From: an uncultured Pelagibacteraceae bacterium
GTDB lineage: Bacteria; Pseudomonadota; Alphaproteobacteria; Pelagibacterales; Pelagibacteraceae
Direction of reading: 5' to 3'
Assembly: GCA_902560565.1 (NCBI GenBank)
Contig: CACEMG010000002.1
Coordinates: forward strand, 45,134 to 109,133
Length of the DNA stretch: 64,000 nt
Shown here: piece by piece, positions 18,711 to 27,279 of the stretch
Layout: each line of letters opens with the position of its first letter
How positions within the stretch are numbered: position 1 is the stretch's first letter
The notes under the pieces: generated by a model
What the model was told of the DNA's origin: nothing
The model's database searches: none
What the model saw: only the letters and a program-made list of their open reading frames with translations
Made by a program: the position numbers and the translations under genes

Positions 18711-19544
18711 TTAAATATTAAAATATCTATAAATAAATATCGTACCTACAGTATATAAAAAAACTCCAAACAATCTTTGAGCTTTTACTTTATCCATTTT
18801 ATAAACCGTATTCGCTCCTACTCTTGCCATAAAACTTGTAATCGGTACAAAGAGAATAAAAGCAGGAATGTTAATAAAACCAATGCTAAAAGGTAAATTT
18901 ACATCAAAATAAAATCCAGAAATTAAAAAGCCTATTGATCCAGTAAATGATATAAAAAAACCAATAGCGGCAGCGCTTCCAATACATTTGCTAATCGGAT
19001 ATCCCAAATATCTTAATATTGGCACATTCATCATTGCACCAGTAATACCCATTGGTGCTGAAATAAATCCAGACAAAATTCCAAAAATAATACGTGGGGA
19101 AAGTGATGGATTAGGTTTAATTTTTTTTATTTTTTCCTGTGCTAACATTAAATAAGCTCCAAAAACATATACAACTATAGAAAAGAACAGAACTAACATC
19201 TTAGTTTTCATGATAGATGCAAAAATAGTGCCTATCAGTACTCCAATTACAACAAATATACCAAAAGTCTTAACAACACTTAAATCTACTAATTTGTTTT
19301 TATGGTGAGTTATGACAGAAACTGTTGATGTGAAAATAGTAATAGTAAATGCTGTTCCCACAGTTAAATGCATCAAATAATTTTTATCGAAATTTAACGT
19401 CTCAAAGATAAAAAAAAGGCAAGGAACAGAAATTAAACCACCACCGATACCAAATAAACCTGCAAAAAAACCAACAGCAGTTGCTGCAAATATTATTAGA
19501 AGTAAGAAATACCAATATTCGTTTATTAAATATGTTAGTGACAG
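18711..19544 (-). CDS. TauE/SafE-family anion exporter, paralogue B, non-canonical (probably CTG) start
   Basis: Polytopic membrane protein of the TauE/SafE (sulfite exporter-like) family. An ATG-based reading (19376) would begin at MMHLTVGTAFTI and lose the first third. The same frame continues upstream without a stop through FAGLFGIGGGLISVPCLFF. This is the exact counterpart of FMAGLLGVGGGIIMVPALYY in the gene just upstream, ending at an in-frame TAA close behind that gene's stop. In that stretch I find no ATG, GTG or TTG. A CTG at 19544, five bases after AAAAGG, would give 277 residues against 278 in the paralogue. Start identity is inference; that the upstream codons are translated is strongly supported by conservation. 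Confidence 0.7.
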   Translation of the reverse strand: MSLTYLINEYWYFLLLIIFAATAVGFFAGLFGIGGGLISVPCLFFIFETLNFDKNYLMHLTVGTAFTITIFTSTVSVITHHKNKLVDLSVVKTFGIFVVIGVLIGTIFASIMKTKMLVLFFSIVVYVFGAYLMLAQEKIKKIKPNPSLSPRIIFGILSGFISAPMGITGAMMNVPILRYLGYPISKCIGSAAAIGFFISFTGSIGFLISGFYFDVNLPFSIGFINIPAFILFVPITSFMARVGANTVYKMDKVKAQRLFGVFLYTVGTIFIYRYFNI

Positions 19545-19557
19545 AAAAACCTTTTAA

Positions 19558-20394
19558 TTAAGTTATACTAAAGTATTCAAAAAACGATCTAGCAGATACA
19601 ATTAATAAAAAACAGCCAAATATTCTACTTAATAATTTTTTGTCAATTTTATACACTACCTTTGCGCCTATTCTTGCCATAACCATTGTTACTGGTACAA
19701 ATACAGCAAACCCTAAAAGATTTATATAACCAACGCTATATGGTGTATTAACATTATCAATTATATTTCCACCTATTATCATTGTGGTGGTTCCTGTCAC
19801 GGCAATTAAAAATCCAACTGCAGCTGCAGTTCCTATAGATTTCCTGATATCATATCCAAAGGTTCTCATAAATGGCACCATTAGTGAACCACCACCAATT
19901 CCTAGAGGTACAGAAATAAAACCAATTAATAAACCTGAAATATTTTTAATTGTATTTGAAATTTTTTTTGGGCTTTCAACGAGTTTTTCTCTTAAAAAAA
20001 TAAAAAATAATCCTACAAAACATGAAAAGATTGCAAAGAATAAAACAAGAGCTGGAGTTTTTAAATTTACTGCCAAAAATGTTCCAGCCATAACACCCAA
20101 GACAATTAAAACACCAAAAGTCTTTACCATTTTAAAATCTACCGCATCATATTCCATATGAGTTTTTGTTGAAATTATTGAAGTTGGAATAATTATTGCA
20201 AGAGATGTTCCAACAGACAAATGCATTCTTGTAACAATATCAAAGTCAAGAACACTAAATGCATAATAAAGAGCAGGTACCATTATTATTCCTCCCCCTA
20301 CTCCAAGTAATCCTGCCATAAAACCGGCAACCGCTGCAGCAATAGCTAATACTGTTAAAAGATTTATTATGACCCCTGAATCTATATTTTCCAT
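19558..20394 (-). CDS. TauE/SafE-family anion exporter, paralogue A
   Basis: A 278-residue integral membrane protein with about eight hydrophobic helices in two related halves, each with a glycine-rich motif (GLLGVGGGIIMVP and SVPLGIGGGSLMVPF) typical of the TauE/SafE (DUF81) family. Members export sulfite or related anions, or sulfoacetate, but specificity varies. The start overlaps the stop of the dihydrouridine synthase gene by one base, and a closely related paralogue follows 13 bases later. Placement downstream of a TRAP transporter raises the possibility that the pair disposes of sulfite from an imported sulfonate; this is inference only. Confidence 0.82.
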   Translation of the reverse strand: MENIDSGVIINLLTVLAIAAAVAGFMAGLLGVGGGIIMVPALYYAFSVLDFDIVTRMHLSVGTSLAIIIPTSIISTKTHMEYDAVDFKMVKTFGVLIVLGVMAGTFLAVNLKTPALVLFFAIFSCFVGLFFIFLREKLVESPKKISNTIKNISGLLIGFISVPLGIGGGSLMVPFMRTFGYDIRKSIGTAAAVGFLIAVTGTTTMIIGGNIIDNVNTPYSVGYINLLGFAVFVPVTMVMARIGAKVVYKIDKKLLSRIFGCFLLIVSARSFFEYFSIT

Positions 20395-21398
20395 TAGGCA
20401 GTTAATTGATTTGCTTTTTCATTATTTTGAGCAATATCCATTATATGTTTTGCTTTTTGGAAATCAGAATCTCTTGCCATCATATTATCACTTAAATATT
20501 TTTTCCACTCTTTCGAACCTGGTTGACCATAATAAAGTCCAACTGTATGTCTCATTACTTGATTTACTTTAGTTCCAGTTTTAAGTTCTTTTTCAAGATA
20601 TTCTAGAATTTGTTTAACAATATCTTCTCTCGATGATACGTTAGAATTATTAAATATTTCTTTCTCAATATCTTTTAAAAAATACGGATTTTGGTAAATT
20701 GCCCTACCTATCATTACGCCATCACAATAATTTAAATGGTCTTTAATCTGATCTGTAGTAGTAATTCCTCCATTAATTATAATTTCTAAATCTGGATTGG
20801 TTTTCTTAATCTCATAAACCATTCCATAGTTTAATTTTGGAATATTTAAGTTTTGCTTTGGAGTAAGGCCTTTTAAAATTGCCTTTCTGGCATGTAAAAT
20901 AATAGTTTTACAACCAGTTTGTTTCATTTTATTGACAAACATATTTAAATAATCAAATTCCTCTGTATCATCAAACCCTATTCTTGTTTTAGCTGTGACT
21001 GGAATACTGCAAGATTTTTTCATCTCAGCCAAACATTCAGACACAAGATCTGGTTCTTTCATTAAACAAGCCCCAAAAGAATTTTTTTGAACCTTTTTAC
21101 TAGGACAACCTAAATTGATATTAATCTCATCATAACCATAATCTTCAGCAATTTTAGCTACTTCAGCTAGTTCTTTTTTATCAGAACCACCCACTTGTAA
21201 AGCTAAAGGTTTTTCCAAGTCATTAAACATAAGTAATTTATTCTTATCACCACGTAATACTGCTTTAGTAACAACCATTTCTGAGTAAAGCATTACATTT
21301 TTACTTATAAGTCTTAAGAAATATCTATCATGACGGTCGGTACAATCCATCATGGGAGCAACTGAAATTTTTCTATTAATTTTTTTTTTAATATCCAA
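20394..21398 (-). CDS. dusA: tRNA-dihydrouridine synthase A
   Basis: FMN-dependent reduction of uridines in the tRNA D-loop. The 334-residue protein carries the DusA signature VAPMMDCTDRHDRYFLR, the NINLGCPSKKVQ loop with the catalytic cysteine region (GACLM), TAKTRIG, ILHARKA and INGGI for FMN phosphate binding. The start is a TTG at 21398, overlapping dctM by 11 bases. No other initiator precedes the conserved motif. It is wedged between a TRAP transporter and two exporters, an unusual place for a tRNA modification gene and probably just operon economy. Confidence 0.93.
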   Translation of the reverse strand: MDIKKKINRKISVAPMMDCTDRHDRYFLRLISKNVMLYSEMVVTKAVLRGDKNKLLMFNDLEKPLALQVGGSDKKELAEVAKIAEDYGYDEININLGCPSKKVQKNSFGACLMKEPDLVSECLAEMKKSCSIPVTAKTRIGFDDTEEFDYLNMFVNKMKQTGCKTIILHARKAILKGLTPKQNLNIPKLNYGMVYEIKKTNPDLEIIINGGITTTDQIKDHLNYCDGVMIGRAIYQNPYFLKDIEKEIFNNSNVSSREDIVKQILEYLEKELKTGTKVNQVMRHTVGLYYGQPGSKEWKKYLSDNMMARDSDFQKAKHIMDIAQNNEKANQLTA

Positions 21399-22719
21399 GA
21401 GCTTTACCCATTACTTTATCAGGTAACCATGTAACAATTTCTGGAAAAATACACAGTATTAAGATTGCTAATGCCATTATTATCATAAAAGGTACAGATC
21501 CTTTTAGAATTTCCTTTAAACTAACATCGGGTGTTATACCTTTAATTATATAGAGATTTAGACCTACAGGTGGAGTAATCAATCCAATCTCCATATTAAT
21601 TGTAAATACAATAGCAAACCAATAAGGGTCGAAACCGAGAGTGGTAATAACTGGTAATAGAATCGCTGAAGTCATAACAATTACTGCAACTGGAGGTAAA
21701 AAGAAACCAGCGATTAATAGAAATATATTTATTAAAATAAATATAACCCATTTGTTTGAGCTGAGCTCTACCATACTCTGAGCTAAAGATTGAGTTACAT
21801 AAAGTTGTGAAAGAGTAAATGCGAAAAGATAAGAGGCTGCAATGATGAACATTATCATTACACTTTCTTTCATTGAAACTTTAACTATATTCCATATTTT
21901 TTTTGGTTGATAAATTTTATAAACAACTGCTATCATCACAAAAACTAGAAATGCTCCAACTCCTGAAGCTTCAGATGGAGTGGCTACTCCTCCATATAAA
22001 ACATACAAAACTCCAGCTATAATTGCTAAGAATGGGAAAATCCTTGGTAACACTTCAAGTTTTTCTTTTAAGGTAGGACGTTTTCTATTCTTTAAAGCTT
22101 TAGCAGCATCTTTATCAATAAAGTAGCTATGAATTAATGCCCATATTGCAAACATACCTGCAAGCATGAAGCCTGGTATTAAACCACATAAAAACAATCT
22201 TCCGATAGAGGTACCAGTTGCAATACCATAAACTATTAAAACTATACTTGGTGGAATTAAAACTCCTAAAGTTCCTCCAGCAGCAATAGTTCCTGTAGCA
22301 ATTTGATCTGAATATCCTCTCTTCCTCATCTCAGGTATACCCATTGTTCCAATTGCTGCACAGGTAGCTGGACTTGAGCCACTTAAAGCAGCAAAAATTG
22401 AACATGCGCCTATATTAGAAATAACTAATCCACCTGGCACTCTCCATAACCACCTATCTAAACCAATGTATAAATCCTTGCCTGCTGGTGAGTTCGCTAC
22501 TGCCATTCCCATTAAAATAAACATGGGGATTGAAAGTAGAACAAAAGAATTTAGACCTGCATAAAATGTTTCAGCAAAAACATCAAGCATCTGAAAACCT
22601 TCAAAAGAAACCAATAACGCTATCGATACGAAACTCAAACCAAAAGCTATTGGGATACCAGAGAAAAGAACAATCAAAGTAAAAACTGCAACAATCAATG
22701 CTATTATTAATGGATCCAT
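21388..22719 (-). CDS. dctM: TRAP transporter large permease
   Basis: The 443-residue, roughly 12-helix large membrane component of a tripartite ATP-independent periplasmic transporter, which drives solute uptake with the sodium gradient. Family features include IPMFILMGMAVANS, the GCSIFAALSGSSPATCAAIGT segment, GTIAAGGTLGVLIPPSIV and EIGLITPPVGLNLYII. Its ATG overlaps the stop of the small permease by one base. Substrate cannot be read from the permease. Confidence 0.93.
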   Translation of the reverse strand: MDPLIIALIVAVFTLIVLFSGIPIAFGLSFVSIALLVSFEGFQMLDVFAETFYAGLNSFVLLSIPMFILMGMAVANSPAGKDLYIGLDRWLWRVPGGLVISNIGACSIFAALSGSSPATCAAIGTMGIPEMRKRGYSDQIATGTIAAGGTLGVLIPPSIVLIVYGIATGTSIGRLFLCGLIPGFMLAGMFAIWALIHSYFIDKDAAKALKNRKRPTLKEKLEVLPRIFPFLAIIAGVLYVLYGGVATPSEASGVGAFLVFVMIAVVYKIYQPKKIWNIVKVSMKESVMIMFIIAASYLFAFTLSQLYVTQSLAQSMVELSSNKWVIFILINIFLLIAGFFLPPVAVIVMTSAILLPVITTLGFDPYWFAIVFTINMEIGLITPPVGLNLYIIKGITPDVSLKEILKGSVPFMIIMALAILILCIFPEIVTWLPDKVMGKALGY

Positions 22720-23213
22720 TAATTATAATCCTTATCATCAATTAATTTTATAATTTCCGCTATGTATTGGAGTATCATTAAAATAGCTCCTATCATCATT
22801 GAAGAATAAGGTATCCAAAGTGGAGGATCCCAAACAGTTCCTGTTGAGTAATTTTTTGTAAATGCTTCTTCAACCATTAAAAAACCAAAATAAAATAGTA
22901 TTAGGAAGAAAAGTAAACTTAAAAAGGATGTAAAAATTTTTAATCTAATAATATTTTTATTAGATAAAAAATCATATATCCATTCCATACTAACATGTGC
23001 CTTTTCACTTAGAACATATGCGCTTCCAATAAATGTCGATGCAACTAAAAGCATTGTAACCAGCTCTGTTTGCCATGTAATTGCTCTTTGGAAAAAATAT
23101 CTTTCGAATACTAATTCTACAATGACTAAAATGGATAATAATAATGCTAAAACAGCAAAAGCCCCACAAGCCTGCGCAACAAGATTACAAAACTTTAAAT
23201 ACTTTTTTTTCAT
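22719..23213 (-). CDS. dctQ: TRAP transporter small permease
   Basis: Four-helix small membrane subunit (164 residues) of the TRAP transporter. It has the family patterns RAITWQTELVTMLLVASTFIGSAYVL and HVSMEWIYDFL. Its AGGGG ribosome-binding site (23222-23226), eight bases from the ATG, lies inside the 3' arm of an 11-bp hairpin between this gene and dctP. Translation may therefore be limited unless the stem is opened. Confidence 0.88.
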   Translation of the reverse strand: MKKKYLKFCNLVAQACGAFAVLALLLSILVIVELVFERYFFQRAITWQTELVTMLLVASTFIGSAYVLSEKAHVSMEWIYDFLSNKNIIRLKIFTSFLSLLFFLILFYFGFLMVEEAFTKNYSTGTVWDPPLWIPYSSMMIGAILMILQYIAEIIKLIDDKDYN

Positions 23214-23247
23214 AAAAAAAACCCCTATTTGAAATTAAATAGGGGTT
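23214..23247 (-). terminator. intercistronic hairpin with U-tract between dctP and dctQ
   Basis: On the transcribed strand a perfect 11-bp stem (AACCCCTATTT pairing with AAATAGGGGTT, loop AATTTC) runs straight into a T-tract (23214-23221) that ends at the dctQ ATG. It looks like a leaky rho-independent terminator. The 3' arm also contains the only good ribosome-binding site for dctQ. Either way it should lower dctQM expression relative to dctP and protect the dctP 3' end. Confidence 0.75.
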
Positions 23248-23264
23248 CTTCTTTATATATTTTT

Positions 23265-24275
23265 TTATTTAACTGATAAAGCCATTTCCATTAGCTTATC
23301 GCCACCTGGAACTTTTTCAGCAAATGCTTTGTGAGAAGATTTCTTAGCAATCTCAACCCAAGCTGCATGATCTTTTGCATTCATATATACTAATTTTACA
23401 CCTGCTGCTTTGTAAGCGTCTTCAAATTTTTTATCTAAATTTTCGACTTGAGCAGTCATATATTTTTCTGCAACTTTTCCAGCTTTCATTAAAGCATCTT
23501 GTTGTTTAGAGTTTAATTTATCAAAACTCATTTTTGACATTAAAATTGGCTCGTACATAAACCATAATCCAAACTTACCTGGAGGAGTTGCACAAGATAC
23601 TTGTTCATAAATCTTATAACTTACAAAACTTCCTGAACTAGTATTTGCTCCAGTAAGTACACCGGTTTGTAAACCAGTATAAATTTCAGATGATGGCATA
23701 CTTTGTATACCTGCACCAGCTGCCTCTAACATTTGGTTAAATGCTTTACCAGCTGCTCTCATTACTTGTCCTTTAGCATCACTAGGATTTTTAATGCATT
23801 TTGTTTTAGATGCAAAACCTCCACCTAACCAAGCGTCAGATAATACAACTACACCAGCATCATTAATAATTTTTTTAATCTCAGTCATCATTGGACCTTT
23901 ATTAAATCTCAATGCATGATCATGATTTTTAACTGTTCCTGGCATTAAAGTTGCATCAAATTCTGGATGAAACTTAGATGCATACGCTAATGGAAAAGCA
24001 GAAATATCCAATTGACCAGTTGTCATTGGTTTCCACTGTTCTTTTGGTTTATAAAGTGATTTTGCAGGATAAATTCTGATATCTACTCCCACATTTGCTT
24101 TTTTCATTTCATCAGCAATTATCTGTACCATTTCGTGTCTTGGATCATATGAACCATCTGCTCTTGGTGTTCCTGGCCATTGGTGACTTGCTTTTAATGT
24201 AACAGCATAGGCCGATCCAATTGTAGTTAAGATAAATACTAATGAAGTTAAAAATAAAGATATTTTTTTAAACAT
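23265..24275 (-). CDS. dctP: TRAP transporter periplasmic solute-binding protein
   Basis: A 336-residue periplasmic protein with a signal peptide (MFKKISLFLTSLVFILTTIG, cleaved after SAYA). It has the DctP-type fold: KASHQWPGTP, RIYPAKSLYKP, GQLDISAFP, the conserved arginine region GQVMRAAGKAFNQMLEAAGA and SEIYTGLQTGVLTGANTS. TRAP binding proteins usually bind carboxylates, often via that arginine, but sulfonates and other acids are known substrates. It is first in the operon, behind a good promoter at 24309-24337 and an AAGGGG ribosome-binding site. Confidence 0.92.
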   Translation of the reverse strand: MFKKISLFLTSLVFILTTIGSAYAVTLKASHQWPGTPRADGSYDPRHEMVQIIADEMKKANVGVDIRIYPAKSLYKPKEQWKPMTTGQLDISAFPLAYASKFHPEFDATLMPGTVKNHDHALRFNKGPMMTEIKKIINDAGVVVLSDAWLGGGFASKTKCIKNPSDAKGQVMRAAGKAFNQMLEAAGAGIQSMPSSEIYTGLQTGVLTGANTSSGSFVSYKIYEQVSCATPPGKFGLWFMYEPILMSKMSFDKLNSKQQDALMKAGKVAEKYMTAQVENLDKKFEDAYKAAGVKLVYMNAKDHAAWVEIAKKSSHKAFAEKVPGGDKLMEMALSVK

Positions 24276-24308
24276 TTTTTCCCCTTCTTTAGTTATTAAA
24301 AAAAGTGT

Positions 24309-24337
24309 ATTAAAGATAAGATATGATTAAGAGTCAA
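24309..24337 (-). promoter_or_regulatory. sigma70-type promoter of dctP
   Basis: On the minus strand TTGACT (24337-24332) is followed after exactly 17 bases by TTTAAT (24314-24309). Each hexamer is one mismatch from consensus. Transcription would begin about 27 bases before the dctP ATG, leaving a short leader with an AAGGGG ribosome-binding site. Confidence 0.55.
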
Positions 24338-24356
24338 GTTCACTTTTAACTCATAT

Positions 24357-25514
24357 ATGACTTTATTTATGGATGGACCTTTAAAAAACTTATTAGTTGT
24401 TGATTTAACAAGAGTATTAGTAGGCCCTTACTGTACAATGATGCTTTCAGATTTAGGTGCAAGAGTAATAAAAGTTGAAGCACCAGGTATTGGAGATGAT
24501 TCAAGAAAATTTGGTCCATTTGTTAAAGATAACTCTGCATATTTTATGTCTTTAAATAGAGGAAAAGAGAGTATCGCCTTAAACTTGAAAGATGATACAG
24601 ATAAAAAAATTTTTTTAAATATATTAAATAAAGCAGATATTCTTGTTGAAAATTTTAAACCTGGGACTTTAGAAAAATGGGGATTTGGCTGGAAAGATAT
24701 GTGTAAAAAATATCCAAAATTAATTTATGCCTCTGCTTCTGGTTTCGGTCAAACAGGACCTTTAAAAGAATTACCAGCATACGATATGGTGGTGCAAGGA
24801 ATGGGGGGATTAATGAGTGTAACTGGTCAGCCCAATTCAGAACCTACAAGAGTTGGAACTTCTATTGGCGATATCACAGCTGCATTATTTACAACAATTG
24901 GAATAAACGCCGCTCTTTATGATAGAGAAAAAACTGGCAAAGGGATGTTCATAGATGTATCTATGCTCGATTGTCAAATTGCAATTTTAGAAAATGCGAT
25001 TGCGCGTTATTTATCTAAAAATGAAATTCCAAAACCTATGGGATCTAGACATCCATCAATCGCACCTTTCGAAGCATTTAAAACTAAAGATAGTTACATA
25101 ATTATTGCAGCTGGAAATGATAAGCTTTTTGAAAAATTGTGTAATGTTCTTGAGTTGAATGAATTACCTCAAAACGAAAAATTCAAAAGTAATTCATCAA
25201 GATGTGAAAATATGAATGATCTAAAAATAATTATGGAAGAAAAATTAAAATCTTTAAATACAAAAGATTGGATACAAAAGATGGAAAAAGATAAAATTCC
25301 TTGTGGTCCAATATTTAATATTAAAGATGCTGTTGAAAATCCTCAGGTAAAATCCAGAAATATGATAGTCGATACTTTTCATAAAGTTGTGGGTGATTTT
25401 AAAACAGCGGGTAATCCAATTAAAATGTCTTCTTATAAAGATGAAACTAAAAGGGGTGATATACCAGATTTAGATGAGCATCGAAAAAAAATTATTGAAG
25501 AGTTTTGTAATTAA
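24357..25514 (+). CDS. CaiB/BaiF family (class III) CoA-transferase
   Basis: A 385-residue family III CoA-transferase, moving CoA between carboxylic acids. Clear features are [68 protein letters not shown], the catalytic-aspartate region [11 protein letters not shown] and [12 protein letters not shown]. The substrate is not predictable. Either ATG 24357 or ATG 24369 (MDGPLKN, the usual family start) could be used. It is divergent from dctP (81-base gap), which may hint that the TRAP substrate is activated as a CoA thioester. Its stop shares TTAA with the stop of the convergent rpoZ. Confidence 0.87.
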   Translation: MTLFMDGPLKNLLVVDLTRVLVGPYCTMMLSDLGARVIKVEAPGIGDDSRKFGPFVKDNSAYFMSLNRGKESIALNLKDDTDKKIFLNILNKADILVENFKPGTLEKWGFGWKDMCKKYPKLIYASASGFGQTGPLKELPAYDMVVQGMGGLMSVTGQPNSEPTRVGTSIGDITAALFTTIGINAALYDREKTGKGMFIDVSMLDCQIAILENAIARYLSKNEIPKPMGSRHPSIAPFEAFKTKDSYIIIAAGNDKLFEKLCNVLELNELPQNEKFKSNSSRCENMNDLKIIMEEKLKSLNTKDWIQKMEKDKIPCGPIFNIKDAVENPQVKSRNMIVDTFHKVVGDFKTAGNPIKMSSYKDETKRGDIPDLDEHRKKIIEEFCN

Positions 25515-26020
25515 CCCTGACTTGTATCTTCACTAGGTTCTGAAATCTCTTGATCCTTTAATTCCTCAACTGATGCATCATCAGTTTCTCCTGATGGCTC
25601 AGGTTGTTCTGTAGGTTGAGTTGGAGAACTTTGAGCTATGTCTTCTTTTGAAAAAGATTGGGTCTTTTCTGGGATTTTTCTAGCTCTTTTAGATGGCAAT
25701 ATTGGTGTACCACTCTTTGATATTTCGCCTTTATATAAATTTTCAAAATCATCACCAATATCTTCATCCTCAGTTAGTGAGTCATCTACTTGTTCGACGT
25801 GTTTTCTTAATTTATATACACCGCTTTCAATTAAATCTGGAACTTTAACGTTCTCATTTGCAATTTCTCTTAATGAGATCACCGTATTTTTATCGTTATC
25901 AATGCTAACTGTGGGTTCTACACCTGAATTTAATTGCGTCGTTCTCTCTTTGGCAACTAAAACTAATTCATAAGGACTTTCAACTTTGTCCACGCAATCT
26001 TCTACAGTTACTCTAGCCAT
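25511..26020 (-). CDS. rpoZ: RNA polymerase omega subunit with long acidic tail
   Basis: The first 70 or so residues are typical omega: [45 protein letters not shown]. They promote RNA polymerase assembly by wrapping the beta' C terminus. The protein then continues for about 90 residues rich in Glu, Asp, Ser and Pro (for example [20 protein letters not shown]), apparently disordered. Total length of 169 compares with roughly 90-130 in most alphaproteobacteria. The tail is in frame with no sign of a frameshift. Convergent with the CoA-transferase, sharing four bases. Confidence 0.9.
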   Translation of the reverse strand: MARVTVEDCVDKVESPYELVLVAKERTTQLNSGVEPTVSIDNDKNTVISLREIANENVKVPDLIESGVYKLRKHVEQVDDSLTEDEDIGDDFENLYKGEISKSGTPILPSKRARKIPEKTQSFSKEDIAQSSPTQPTEQPEPSGETDDASVEELKDQEISEPSEDTSQG

Positions 26021-26062
26021 GCCGGGTATTTATACCTGCTGATAAATAAAATCAAGTTATTT

Positions 26063-27271
26063 CTATATTTTAACTGGGTTTAATCTAGATCGGATTAAAA
26101 AAAGTAGAATTAATGATATAGAAATATAAACACTTGAAATAACAGCAATTTCCTCTATTGAAAAACCACGATCAATTAATACGCCAAAAAATGCTGTTCC
26201 AAAAGCTGTAGAAAAAACCATCAATGCTGTTGTTAAAGCTTTTATTGACCCAATATGCTTGACTCCATATATCTCAGCCCAAGTGGAAGATCCAAGGACG
26301 TTAGCTAGACCATTAGAAATGCCAATCAAACCTAAAAAAATAAAAGCTGCGAAAGGATTGTTAAAATAAATTATTACAATTGTTGCAAGTAAAAGAGGTA
26401 AATTCATATAGATTAATATTTTTCTACTGGTAAATTTGTCTATCAAAAAACCTGATATAAACAAAGTTATTACAGACATAATTGAATAAACCATAAATGA
26501 TTGAGCTATAATATATGGTCCCCAATTTTTGGATTCTAAGATAAATGATTGGTATACAAAAGTTCCAGTTGCTATCCAAGGCATGGCAAGCATATTCGCA
26601 CTTATAATATAAAATCTATAATCTTTTAAAACTTCTATTCTTTTCCAATCTTTAATTTTTTTTTCTCTTTTATTGCTTTTGCTATCAGTTTCTCTAGATT
26701 CTAAATTTAAATTTTTGACCAAAAAAAATGAAGCAATTGGTAAGAATAATATTACTAATACTGAAATCGTAATCCAAATAAGTCTCCATTCGAAAATTGT
26801 TAACAGATAAATAATTAATACTGGTAAAATAAACTCTGCAGCTGATAAACCAAACCAAGAAGTGCTTAAAGCTCTCCCTCTAGATCTGATAAAAAATCTA
26901 GATATAGTTGTTGATGCAGTATGAGACATCATACCTTGACCAGAAAATCTCATAAATAATATTGCGAGAAATAAAAAATAAATTGAAGATATTTTTGAAA
27001 AGAAAAAACAAGAAAAAGCTAATAAAATTATTACTATATAAGAAAATTTAAGGATTTTAATATTATCAATTTTTTTTCCAAACCAAACTAAAATTAAGCT
27101 GCTGATTAATGTTGCAGATGCATATATTGAGCCAAATTGTCCATGAGAAATTGAAAGTGTATCTCTAATGCTTGAATTGAATAGGCCAAGAAAAAAACTC
27201 TGTCCAAAACTTGAAAAAAATGTAAAGATAAATCCAAATATAATTACTTTTAAACTTAAACTACTAAACAT
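26063..27271 (-). CDS. MFS transporter
   Basis: A 402-residue protein with about 12 hydrophobic helices in two halves, joined by a basic cytoplasmic loop (SKSNKREKKIKDWKR). The conserved loop after helix 2 reads VWFGKKIDNIKI, and the helix 3-5 region has MRFSGQGMMSHTASTTISRFF, resembling the oxalate/formate antiporter-like or monocarboxylate-type MFS group. Substrate unknown. Its ATG is only eight bases from the ATG of the divergent reductase, so each promoter must lie inside the other gene. Confidence 0.82.
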   Translation of the reverse strand: MFSSLSLKVIIFGFIFTFFSSFGQSFFLGLFNSSIRDTLSISHGQFGSIYASATLISSLILVWFGKKIDNIKILKFSYIVIILLAFSCFFFSKISSIYFLFLAILFMRFSGQGMMSHTASTTISRFFIRSRGRALSTSWFGLSAAEFILPVLIIYLLTIFEWRLIWITISVLVILFLPIASFFLVKNLNLESRETDSKSNKREKKIKDWKRIEVLKDYRFYIISANMLAMPWIATGTFVYQSFILESKNWGPYIIAQSFMVYSIMSVITLFISGFLIDKFTSRKILIYMNLPLLLATIVIIYFNNPFAAFIFLGLIGISNGLANVLGSSTWAEIYGVKHIGSIKALTTALMVFSTAFGTAFFGVLIDRGFSIEEIAVISSVYISISLILLFLIRSRLNPVKI

Positions 27272-27279
27272 AAAATATT

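Noticed and set aside
25638..25973. 111-codon open frame antisense to rpoZ
   Set aside because: Serine/leucine-rich shadow of the omega gene and its acidic tail, with no ribosome-binding site and no recognisable domain.
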